Origin: Epiperipatus broadwayi
Lineage: Eukaryota; Onychophora; Udeonychophora; Euonychophora; Peripatidae
Direction: 5' to 3'
DNA length: 64,000 nt
Assembly (NCBI GenBank): GCA_028023455.1
Contig: JAQFVV010012395.1
Location: 930,001 to 994,000 of the forward strand
Part shown: one piece after another, positions 13,141 to 22,959 of the stretch
Layout: every line of letters starts with the position of its first letter
How positions within the stretch are numbered: the first letter of the stretch is position 1
Notes under the pieces: model-generated
Seen by the model: the letters and a program-made list of their open reading frames with translations, nothing else
The model's database searches: none
What the model was told of the DNA's origin: nothing
Program-made: the position numbers and the translations under genes

Positions 13141-13412
13141 TTCTTAATACATTGTACAGGCTTAAACCTGCATTTATATATGTAATATAAGCGGGATTCG
13201 AACTCAGACTTTCACACAACCCACTATTCTCAGTGCCATCTCATATTGCTGACCCACCTGATCACAGACATGTTGAAAAGATAAATAATCACCAATATAC
13301 ATATTTCATGCTAAACCAGCAATCATCAGTTGGTCTAGATTACTATCCTCACACACGTATATAATCAGTGCTCAGCTTTATATTAAGATAGCCAATCTTC
13401 ATACTTTAATGG
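13141..13412 (-). mobile_element. Family A SINE-like element: tRNA-like promoter plus hammerhead-like motif
   Basis: Read on the minus strand, the element has a leader (agcactgatt, then gtgtgaggata). The hammerhead-like motif follows at 13334-13291, then cttttcaacatg, an A-box-like gatggcactgagaatagtgg, and a B box gagttcgaatccc at about 13194-13206. A short tail ends near acaatgtatta. The same order is found at 17402-17755 and 51300-51690, so this is a repeat family with internal pol III-type boxes. Confidence 0.7.
13291..13334 (-). ncRNA. Hammerhead-ribozyme-like motif, family A
   Basis: On the minus strand: stem I 5' ACCAA (13334-13330), core CTGATGA (13329-13323), stem II TGCT/AGCA around GGTTT, GAAA, a mini stem III (TATGTA), U-A at the predicted cleavage position, then TTGGT (13295-13291) pairing fully with ACCAA. 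The 10.1-11.1 pair is T-T instead of G-C, so this copy is probably weakened. Confidence 0.55.
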
Positions 13413-14817
13413 ATCTTGTAAGAATAGTCAATCTGAGAAATGATAATAAAGATTAATATCCAGCGATATTCAGATGTGAAAACTTTAATTTAATGTGGCT
13501 AATAAAATTAATTTCACAAGGCAGAGCTAATTTTTTGTTCATTTTATTGTTCTTGACTAATGTGAAGGGCTCATTAAAACTCATGATGCAGCCTTAAATA
13601 TTAAGATTCTAAAAGCAACTGTGTTAAAGGAAATCAAATAATAGAAACTCCCATTGACAATAATCATGCACTGGACAAAATAAATGCCGTACAAGAACTA
13701 TATTTTTGACCTCATGTAGCATTATTTCTTTTACAAATAAAGCCACAAGAATCAGGAAAGTAACATTAGGTCCATAAGCCTGTTTAATTTTAAAAAACTC
13801 AAATTCAAACACTGCTAATTACTTGAAATGTCAATGTTGACAGTTTGAAGAGTGATGAGTGTATTAATTAAATATGGATCTGTCCTATCCAACTACATTC
13901 AGAAATCAATACTTGTTAATATTTTTTATGGATTATCAACCAAAAAAAAAAAAGGGCCGAACATGAACAAATTATTCTAATTCCTACTAAAACATGCAGA
14001 ACATTAAGAGAAAATTGCCATTTTTAAAGTCAGAAGTGATTGCTAGGCTGTAAAAGCAGTAGTATTCTGAGCATAAGATACAAAAGCTGGTATTACTATT
14101 AGGTCAACTAGATAGAAGTTAATCAAAGGTAATATTTTTGAGGTGAGGAGTGCAAGTAGCTGGCCTATCTTACGAAACATAGTGGTTTGACACTTGCTCT
14201 AAACAATACATAACTCTGAGAACATCTAATGGTGGTCATTGATTATTCTTTTTATTTTTTCCCAACTTCAATAAGGATTTATATTTGACAACATCCTTTC
14301 AAGAAGATTGCTTTCATTCATGGTGTTTAAGTTATTATGATTTGGAACCTTTTAGTAATCAGGTTTAATTAGGATGCAAGCAAGCACTATCTTCATACAA
14401 TACTTAATATTTCCAAGGATGTTAATTCATGCAGCTATCCAATTAAATATTGGTCTGAAAATATCATATACCATTTTTATCTTATCCAATTACCTGATTT
14501 AAATATTACTGGACCTCTACATAAGAAATCAATTTCATTCATTGACATTTCTCAGAGAAAAAAAAATCCTTCAAACATTGTACAAAGACAGTTTATATAT
14601 ATACGCATAAACTTATAGAATATGTGAGATCATAAATCTCAAATTCATTCACGTGTACATTTGCTTGTTGTAAATATTAGCATTATCCAGAGATGCCCAT
14701 AATTGATAAAATTGGCATCTCTATAATACTCCTAAATGATCTTTACTATCCAGAAGATGGTGAAATATAATCTAAACATGGCAAACGAATGTATTGTCAC
14801 ATGACCTTCATATATAT
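13413..14817. other. Intronic DNA without recognised elements
   Basis: Less AT-rich than average in places, but no splice-flanked coding sequence or known repeat was seen. A poly-A run of about 12 is at 13941. Confidence 0.5.
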
Positions 14818-14833
14818 ATATATAATGATATTA

Positions 14834-15366
14834 ATACATTGTACAGGCTTAAACCTGCATTTATATATGTAATATATGCAGGTTCGAACTCAGACTTTTA
14901 CATGACCCACCATTCTCAGTGCCATCTCATATTGCTGACCCACCTGATCAGACACATGTTGAAAAGATAAATAATCACCAATATACGTATTTCATGCTAA
15001 CCATATACTCAGCTTTATATTAAGATAGCCAATCTTTATACTTTAATGGACAGACTTCAAACTATTCCAACTCACAACTCTTTAGCCTTCCATTTCATTG
15101 AAAATCTGATGATGTAACGTTCAAAGCTCTTGTTAGTGCCAATGTTGTTATCCTACCCATGTTGACATATTAGTCATTCTGACCCCTCATGTACAGGAGC
15201 ATAATCCATTTATACATACATATGCGAGGGATGGCAGACCTTTTACACACTGTTTATATAAATTAATATTGTAATATAAATAGTATGTAAAAGGTCAGCC
15301 CATCCCTCGTATATGTATGTATAAATGGATTATTATTCGTGTGAAAGTCTGAGTTCGAACCCCGCA
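14834..15366. mobile_element. Family A element with internal palindrome and 13-bp target duplication
   Basis: It is bounded by the direct repeat tataatgatatta at 14821-14833 and 15367-15379. The left part is a family A copy in minus orientation that has lost its hammerhead-like segment (tttcatgctaa joins directly to ccatatactcagc near 15000). The right part, about 15200-15335, is a long inverted repeat (ataatccatttatacataca, then gagggatgg, and its complement). The element ends with a second B-box-like gttcgaaccccgc in the opposite sense. Confidence 0.65.
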
Positions 15367-15430
15367 TATAATGATATTATAAATTATTATTTTAAAATAA
15401 GTTAATTTATAATATTATTGTTTTATATTT

Positions 15431-15498
15431 AGCTTAATAAAATATTAAATAGGGGTAGATTTTTAGCTTAATAAAATATTAAATAGGGGTAGACTTTA
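15431..15498. repeat. 34-bp tandem duplication
   Basis: Two adjacent copies of a unit starting tagcttaataaaatattaaa and ending gggtaga-ttt differ at one base. Confidence 0.8.
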
Positions 15499-17401
15499 TA
15501 AAGATGCGCTGCCAACATTTTTTAAAAAGTCTTTATTACCCATAATGCGCATAAAAATATTTTTAGAACTATATTAATAAAAATAGTATATATGCACATG
15601 ATTTTAATTCAGATCTGACAGATTAAGTTTTTGAGATAACAGATTGAAATATGCAGAACCATTTGAATAAAGCAATAAGCAACCCACTGATAAGTTTGTT
15701 TTTAGTCAGAGGTGTGGCAGTTTTGATTTTCAGCATCAGTACATATTCTCGTTAAGTAATCCTGGGGTTCCACATCCCGCAGTAACTATGCATTTGACAG
15801 ACTCGGTTTAATCATCGTTAATTAACATTGTGAAATGTCTCCACCCCCACCTTCATGCTTACTTCCTGGAATGTGTGTATCATTCGATTAATTTAATTAA
15901 AATAAACTGCATTAAATAATTTAATTATATAGTAATAAGAGTTTAGTCATTTTGCTTTTGAATTCATTTACTGAACATTTGTTTGAATGGCAGAGAATTG
16001 TGGGAAAATTAATTTTTCTTTTACAAAAAATCTTTTATGGAATTTTCGTAAGATCGTGACCAGGAGTACAAATTCAATGGAACTTGAAAATGTTTTCAAA
16101 TAGCTTAGAATTTCCAAACAAGTTTAGACTTTTTTTAGGTAGTTGACAAGAACGACCAGACTATTCACCCACTTATTATTAGTCGATAAATGGATAGAAG
16201 GCAAAAAATAAGCTGGAGAGGGGGGGGGGGAGATGACGACAAAATTCTCACCATCGTTGTCAGATAATGATTCCCTTTTCAATATTCCACTATAAAGAAA
16301 CGCTGAAGACATCATCGTTCTACACAGAATATTTAAAACTAGTTCATATTTTTAAACTATTTATTATTCAAGAGTTAGTTGGCATATCCCAAACATTAAG
16401 CTTGCATGATTTAGTACAGTTGCATAATGGTTGATTCCAGAGTTCAAAATCTAGAGATCATTAAGGCAGTTCTGTCAATTATCTGGGCTAAACCCATTTT
16501 TTGAAATGTTATATTGTACATACAATCAGAAAAATTGAACAGAAAAAGATTAAATTCCTTGGAATTCACAGATTTTTAAATGTCTTTCATGAATCATTAG
16601 TATATGTCAATGAGTAATACGCCATTTGTTGTTGACAAGATGAATAAGTTGGCAAAAATAGCATTATTATAATCTTTAGTAATAAACTATAACAGATTTT
16701 TTTTTTATATATATAATACAACTTTGGCACTATCTTCATTTTTTTTATAGTAGCTTTGAAGATATATATTTAAGATTTGTTCATGCATACATTTGTTTGG
16801 CATTATGTTGATGTTTTACCTTGATCCCGCCATCTAATTTTCAAATAATAGAAGTCATTCAGAGATGTTATAACTAAAAAATAAATTTTCCGATAAACAT
16901 ACCTGTGGCAATCCTTAATAGTCTTTACTACCTGGAAGATAGTTGTTGGAATTCAGTATAAACATCAATATAATGATCAACATCACAGATGAATTCAAAT
17001 GTAAGTTAACTTTAACCAATGAAAATCTTTCTTTTAATTTTGATACATATGAGTTTATATAAGACTATTTGCTGATTTACTAATTTGAAAAACTCCATAT
17101 TCTGAAAGTCAGTTTAAAGCTTTAATAGCTTTTAGATATGATATGTAATAAATTTATGAGTAAATTTTGATTGTAATCTATATACTGGACTCCATGATAT
17201 TTGACCTTCATATTAAAATATTTTATTTGCTAATTTAAATTATGGAATGTGACAATGTTTTTTATAAGTCCTAAATGCCAAATTTAATTTATTGAAATCA
17301 AATGTTAACATGTAAATAGGAAGATTATGATAAGAATCTATACTTATAAAATAAATAATCTTTAAATACATGTATATTGTCTATTCTGAACTTAATGTAA
17401 T
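15499..17401. other. Intronic DNA, nothing recognised
   Basis: An AT-rich stretch. A 63-codon minus-strand frame at 16124-16315 contains a proline run caused by a G homopolymer at 16220 and shows no family resemblance. Confidence 0.5.
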
Positions 17402-17755
17402 TAGAAGGGATTTGAACATTAAAAGGGATTTGAACTCAGACTTTCAAGCTCCCTACATCTATCCACTCCATCTTATACAACCAATACACATGACCACATA
17501 CATGTAAAAAAGATAAATGATCTACAATAGAGGTATTTAGTGCTGAACCAGCACTCATCAGTTGGTCTAGATCATCATCTCCCACATATATATATATATA
17601 ATTCGTGCTCAGTATATTAAGATAGCAAATCTTCACACTTTAATGAACATGCTTCAATCTACTCCACCCTCCAACTCTTCAGCCGTTCATACCATTGAAA
17701 ATCTGATGACAGAAATACCCAAATTCCTTGTTAATGCTAATATTATTATATTAAT
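17402..17755 (-). mobile_element. Family A SINE-like element, longer divergent copy
   Basis: The order matches the 51.3-kb copy. On the minus strand it carries aatctgatgacagaaat, gaagcatgttcatt, agtgtgaagattt, a hammerhead-like motif (17566-17523) and a B-box-like gagttcaaatccc near its end (about 17415-17430). It is more diverged than the 13.2- and 51.3-kb copies. Confidence 0.6.
17523..17566 (-). ncRNA. Hammerhead-ribozyme-like motif, family A, decayed
   Basis: Minus strand: ACCAA, CTGATGA (17561-17555), GTGCT-GGTTC-AGCAC (five perfect pairs with G-C closing), then TAAA where GAAA is expected. The downstream strand (ctattg) no longer pairs well with ACCAA. Confidence 0.45.
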
Positions 17756-18425
17756 ATATATAATCAACATAAATATTTATGTATCAAGTTTAGAATGTAG
17801 TTATGAAAGATGCTAGAATATGTTGTATTAAGAGAGTGCATACTACTTAATCATTTCGCTAAGAGATTGCATCAAGATGAAGTCAATTGCAATAATAAAC
17901 TATCACTCTTTATTACCTATGCAATTTGGACTGCTAGATGTAAAAAAAAAAATCAACAACAGTGACTTTGATGAGGATGGATATATCATGAGGAAGCTCC
18001 TAAAAATCAAGAATTGTGATAAATTGCTTACACCTATTGTGAGATTTATTGATACATGGAAGCTCATAAAAATTACTGAATGACCCTCCAAACTATTAAA
18101 TGTTAAACAATCGTAACCTTGATCTGCTGGATTGTATGGTTTAGTAAACATCGCTTTAATCTTGTCGCACTTTATTATTGTACATTATTTGTTTTTATCA
18201 TTGTTTTTCTTTTTCTTTTGTAGCTTGTAACGTATTGATCTAACATTTAATAAAACTTTAGAGAATAAAATAATGTAATAGTCATATAGTAATATTGCAA
18301 CGGGATAGGAAAAGGAAAAAAAATTATATTCTAAAAGATTACAGCCAAGTTTTAGAATCAAAATCATCAGAGACATATATTGAAAAATTAATTCAAATAT
18401 CGTATATATATAAAACATTCCTTAC
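17756..18425. other. Intronic DNA next to the TM7-TM8 exon
   Basis: Two overlapping frames on opposite strands around 17877-18151 have no recognisable features; I see no repeat or gene here. Confidence 0.5.
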
Positions 18426-18515
18426 CTACTAAAATGGCAGCTGTGCCTGCTACAACACTAAACTGTGATTCAATAAATTTTGGAGTAAAAGTAGCAAATC
18501 CTGTCACTAAAAGAC
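18426..18515 (-). CDS. SLCO/OATP4-like transporter, exon for TM7-TM8 junction
   Basis: This is a 90-bp exon with two leading and one trailing split-codon bases. It encodes GLLVTGFATFTPKFIESQF followed by SVVAGTAAILVG. T-F-x-P-K-F-x-E-x-Q-F is a strongly conserved OATP block at the end of TM7, and the sequence matches the SLCO4A1 pattern position by position in my recall. The acceptor is ttttag/GTC at 18516 and the donor is GTAG/gtaag after 18426. Together with its neighbours it belongs to the substrate-path half of the transporter. Confidence 0.92.
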
Positions 18516-18590
18516 CTAAAATACAATTATTTTTCGCAAATGTAAGAACTTTATTAAAATCAATGAATTTAATGTATGAACAATGTTTAC
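18516..18590 (-). other. 75-nt, frame-preserving intron of the SLCO-like gene
   Basis: The segment starts with gtaaac and ends with attgtattttag on the minus strand, between two SLCO exons. It is 75 nt, a multiple of three, and has no in-frame stop, so the reading frame runs straight through. Keeping it would insert 25 residues between the NPTF block and TM7. It is removed as an intron here because family alignment joins ...ASE directly to GLLVTGF. Confidence 0.85.
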
Positions 18591-18752
18591 CTTCAGATGC
18601 AGCTGCCAAGTTAAGAAACATAAAAGTGGGGTTGCAAAAGAGCATTTGGATCACCTTGGGTAAGTCCTGCAACGAAGAGCCAATTTCCCCTTGAGTTTTA
18701 GCGCTTGCCTTATGAGCTTCAGAAATCCTTTGTAGCTGCAAATATTTTTTAC
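18591..18752 (-). CDS. SLCO/OATP4-like transporter, exon for intracellular loop 3 and start of TM7
   Basis: This is the next exon of the same transporter gene (162 bp, two leading and one trailing split-codon bases). The residues GKKYLQLQRISEAHKAS, GSSLQDLPKVIQMLF and CNPTFMFLNLAAASE give the basic cytoplasmic loop after TM6, then the conserved D-L-P...NPTF block that opens TM7. SLCO4 proteins have the same order (DLP, NPTF, then ATE or SE). The acceptor is ttttag/GT at 18753 and the donor is GAAG/gtaaac after 18591. Phase 1 at both ends fits the flanking exons exactly. The donor is followed by an unusually short 75-nt intron. Confidence 0.92.
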
Positions 18753-19884
18753 CTAAAATAAAAAAATTATAATGATAAAATATACTTAATACCAGTAAAG
18801 AAAAAAATGGAAGGATGAATGAGTTTATTACAGTCAATTAAATTTGGAGTTAAAATCAGTAAAAAGATGATGACTTTTGCGAACTTTGAACAAAAATTGA
18901 TATGTATACAATTACTCACACATGCAGTATCCCCCCATTTGCACACTCAGACATCTATAGTTTTTTTAAAAAAAATAGAATCATAAAAAAAAATAAAAGT
19001 ATATATCACAAATCAACTATTACTCTTTTCATGAATTCCACGTGCACTCAGATATAATTGAATTTCTTTATCAGTAGATATTATTATAATGTTTTTTTTC
19101 TTTTCTTTGCTAATTATTTTGTTGATAATTTAACATATATAATATTTAAATTAAATTATTCATACATATATGTATATAAATGTTAAAACCATATATTACA
19201 TAGGCTTGTGGGTAAATCATGTTTTCGAGTTTCACATGAAGACTTAAAACCAAATGGCAGTACACATCGCACAGTACTTCTGTTTATCTATTCATAGATT
19301 TGTCTGCCAGGGCAATCAATCCTAATGATCACTTTAACACCATAAAGTTTTGATTAATTAGTCTTTTAAAAAAAACTGGATTTTCTATTAAGATGTCTAA
19401 GCTAGTTACTTAATTCCACAAAATAAATACAATAAAACTCTATTTATTTTGTAGAGGGATAAAGAATCCGAACAATATTTACAGAAAAACCATTAAAAAT
19501 TATAAATAAGAACAATTCGATAATTATTCCTTAAAATACATATACAATACAATATAGTATAACTAATTGTTGAAAAGTCTTTGATTGATATTTATTTTGT
19601 GCAAACTAATTCAAAATATATTTTTTTCCCAAGTCTAAAAAACTTTCATGATCATTGCCACTAATGCTGTGGGCATAAAAATGCTTTATCACCACATCAT
19701 GCATTTCGGAAAAGTTTGGTTCAAGTTTAGGTTCACCAAGCATTTTTTTTTTCTCTCACTTTATTAAAATATATACTCTACTGGACTACAACAAAAATAA
19801 AAAGAACACGGGGGGGGGGGGTATGAATGACAGGAAAATGCATGAAAACTATAGAGCACACAATGTACTGAACTGCTTCCCATG
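18753..19884. other. Intron upstream of the loop 3 exon
   Basis: AT-rich intron. A G homopolymer lies at about 19811-19820. No coding sequence is seen. Confidence 0.5.
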
Positions 19885-19892
19885 AATTAAAG

Positions 19893-20282
19893 CAGGGGTC
19901 CCCAACCCTATGCCCGCGGGCGCCATGGCGCCCGCAGACCATTTTACGTGTGCCCGCCGCTATCCGAACACGATAAAAAATTATTTATCTGATACAAATA
20001 AACTTAATTTTTAAAATTTCTTATAAATTATTGTATTATATTGTAATCAAATTGTAGGGCATACTATAGTTTTACAGCGTAAAAATATATACGTTAATTA
20101 TATGTTTAAAATTTTTTCAAATATTTTTTTGTACATTATGTGTATTATTAACAATATCCAACTATAAATTTACATTGAAAAAATAAATGGTGCCTGCCAC
20201 CTGGTTGAAAAATAAATGGTGCTCGCCACCTGGCCGGTATTATAGAATGTGCTTTTAAGTCCAAAAAGGTTGGGGACCCCTG
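19893..20282. mobile_element. Short non-autonomous hAT element, CAGGGGTCCCCAACC termini
   Basis: The terminal inverted repeat starts caggggtccccaaccctatg and the other end reads ggttggggacccctg. It is flanked by a perfect 8-bp target duplication aattaaag (19885-19892 and 20283-20290), the length made by hAT transposases. The left end is strikingly GC- and CpG-rich (gcccgcgggcgcc). The 390-bp element has no transposase, so it must be moved in trans. Confidence 0.9.
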
Positions 20283-20290
20283 AATTAAAG

Positions 20291-22397
20291 CTATGAAAGA
20301 TCATGACCATTACTGATGAAACTCTCAAAAAAAAGGGTTGCCAATTCCTTACATACTCAAAGAAAATAGTAAGAGTGCTGTACACCATTTCAAATTTAAA
20401 AAAAAACAAACTGTACTGGGATCCCAATCAGTAAATATAATGGGTTTCAGAAGCACATTTACTACATAGTCTGTTAATTCAATGACACCTTTAAATGCAT
20501 ATATTTATGGCTATTTCAGTTTATGTCTACAACTTATAGAAATTTACCATTAAACACCTATTTAAATAGAAAAAATATAATCAAATATAAGTATAAAAAA
20601 TACATGAAAGTTAATTTTTTGCATATAACATTTTTATATTGTATTGCAGACATAAATTTGAACTAAAATCAAATCTTCAAAAGCATTGATGTTATCAGTT
20701 ACCAATTATTTTTTGCTAATTACATTAGTAAGTTTCTGTTCAATGATATTACAATGTGATCTGCTTAATCTAGAAATTCTCTCCATGACCTGTATATTTT
20801 TTATCTTATTTTATTTTTTCAATAGGCATTCCATAGTCAGCACTTAGATCTCTGAATTTCCTGACATTCACTTTAGTCTTCTAAACTCAATTAAAAGCTA
20901 AAATTATTAGCAATATATACATAGAATAATTTTTACAAATATTACATTTTTACTGCTAAAGGTATTGGTAATAATTTTTTTTACAAAATATGAGAAAAAT
21001 GTTAAACGAGTAAGTAAAAAAAAGCCATTACAAAACATGATATATATTCCATTTCAGCCAATAGTGTTCACTTTAACATTTGCATTCATTAATTTAGCCA
21101 AAATATATTCAGAAATAAAGTGGAAATTAATTTTATATTAGCAAGACAATTCTGCCTTGAAAGCTCCTCAATGCACCCCACATTTCAAAAACATATCTAA
21201 AATGGCCCTGTATAAAACTTCTGTTTAAACATGAGCATACTATAAATATTGACTTAAGAGTTAAGTAAAATAAAATATTTATTTTTTCAACTGCACATTT
21301 TTCTTCCTCTAACCTTTATAATAGTTCTATTTCATTCGATCGGAAGTGCAATATTCCAACAAATGATGTATATTGTATGATCTTTCTGACTACAGATTTA
21401 ATCTATAATGCTGAATTTTGTCTGTTTTTATAGTGATTTTTGCAGAGGAATGCATACTAGCAGAAATAAAACTTTATTTCATTTTATTATTATGTATTTA
21501 ATTGTTTTTTTATTAATAGTTACACTGAGTAATATAGAAAATCATGCATTTTAAAAGAAATGAACCAACACATTTTTTTTAAATAGGAAGAAATAGTAAA
21601 TCAATGTGTCTGATAAGTCTTGAAAATATTTCAGTTAATAAAAACACATCATTAATTAAGATGCACTATTTATTAAAATACTCAGATTACAACAAAATTG
21701 TTGAGGAAGAAACAAATATTAAAATAAGAAAACTTGGAAAGGAGTTTCATCATGTAATTGACATATTTTATAAAAAATACAAACAAGCCAGAAAATTCTA
21801 TGAAAGCAAGTTATATTATTTATAAAAAATATAAACTAAAAGAGATTATAAAGGACTGCATCCTAGCTGTTGTAGAATTAATCTGTACTGAATATAAAAT
21901 GAAATTCAAGAATATAATTATGTCATGAGAATAGTTACAAGGTGAATTGGTATTATCATTAAGTGTGGAACAATCGATAATAATGATGTTACTTTATTTT
22001 TAATAGCCTTCATTTAAAAAGGGAAAGTTGAAATTAGCCTCAAGGTGAAAAGATTGTGCCCCCTAATGAGTAGGAGTAAATTAATTAAATTTTTGAACAA
22101 ATATAGCAAACTAATGTTAAGGGCCCACAAATGAAATTATAAATAATGAAATGACTCTTGGCACAAAACAAATTCCTCACCACTGGCATAGATGAAAACT
22201 TTTTTTATTTTTCAAAATAATTTCATTATCATAATATATTTTCATGATTTAGAAAGATATTTAAATAAAAATCAAGTTAAAAAATAATTTTAATTTGTAA
22301 CAAATTTTATATAAATCAAAGCTCATTTATATGAAAAATTAATTATATAGTTTAAGTATCAATTTAATTATAATGAGTGTTTAACATTTTATTAATT
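20291..22397. other. Intronic DNA, nothing recognised
   Basis: AT-rich. A 73-codon plus-strand frame at 21604-21825 is lysine-rich with no family resemblance and is likely chance. Confidence 0.5.
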
Positions 22398-22500
22398 TCT
22401 AGAGGTTTGTGGTGATAGTATTTTAGTTATAATTATATATTGGACTGTTTCCATCATCTAATATTAAGAATGTCTTTAGAAAAACTTTATTTAAATCTTC
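22398..22500. repeat. Family E half element
   Basis: gaggtttgtggtgatagtat followed by atattggactgtttccatca and tctaatattaagaatgtctt matches one arm plus flank of the 4581-4746 hairpin. Confidence 0.5.
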
Positions 22501-22959
22501 CAATTACACTCAACTATTACTAATAGCACACAGGTTAGTACATGCACTATACTAACATATGTGCTATTACTAACAGGTAAATGTGGTGTTTTCAGGGGGT
22601 TAAAACTCAGCTAAAATTGCGTAAATGAAAATAGGCTCATAGAGGTTTGTAGTTTTATATATTTTATTATTATTGTAAAACAAAAAAGAATATATACATT
22701 GAATTAAGATACAAAAAAACCAAGGATTATTAACATTACAATTTCATTATCAGTTATCCGATGATACATTAATTTGATTATTTACTTGCATAACTAAAAT
22801 ACTAACATAGTCCCTTTCATTACCTCATATCTATTCAGTTCATTATACTTTAGCAGTCTTTAGGTTATAAATATTATGCAGGTTAACTCCTTTATTTTGT
22901 CTATTTTTAGGTGTACAGCAGGAGGTAAGTTAATCGAAGGAAACCCAAAGAACACCTTT

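Noticed and set aside
13022-13219. 65-codon minus-strand reading frame
   Set aside because: Overlaps the tail and B box of a family A repeat; not a gene.
15088-15110. aatctgatgatg block in family A as another hammerhead core
   Set aside because: CTGATGA is present but no hairpin plus GAAA follows in any copy.
17877-18151. Overlapping opposite-strand frames as small genes
   Set aside because: No motifs, no repeats of the frame elsewhere, AT-rich composition; chance frames.
18388-18837. 149-codon single reading frame as one exon
   Set aside because: It reads through a 75-nt intron with clear GT/AG borders; family alignment requires its removal.
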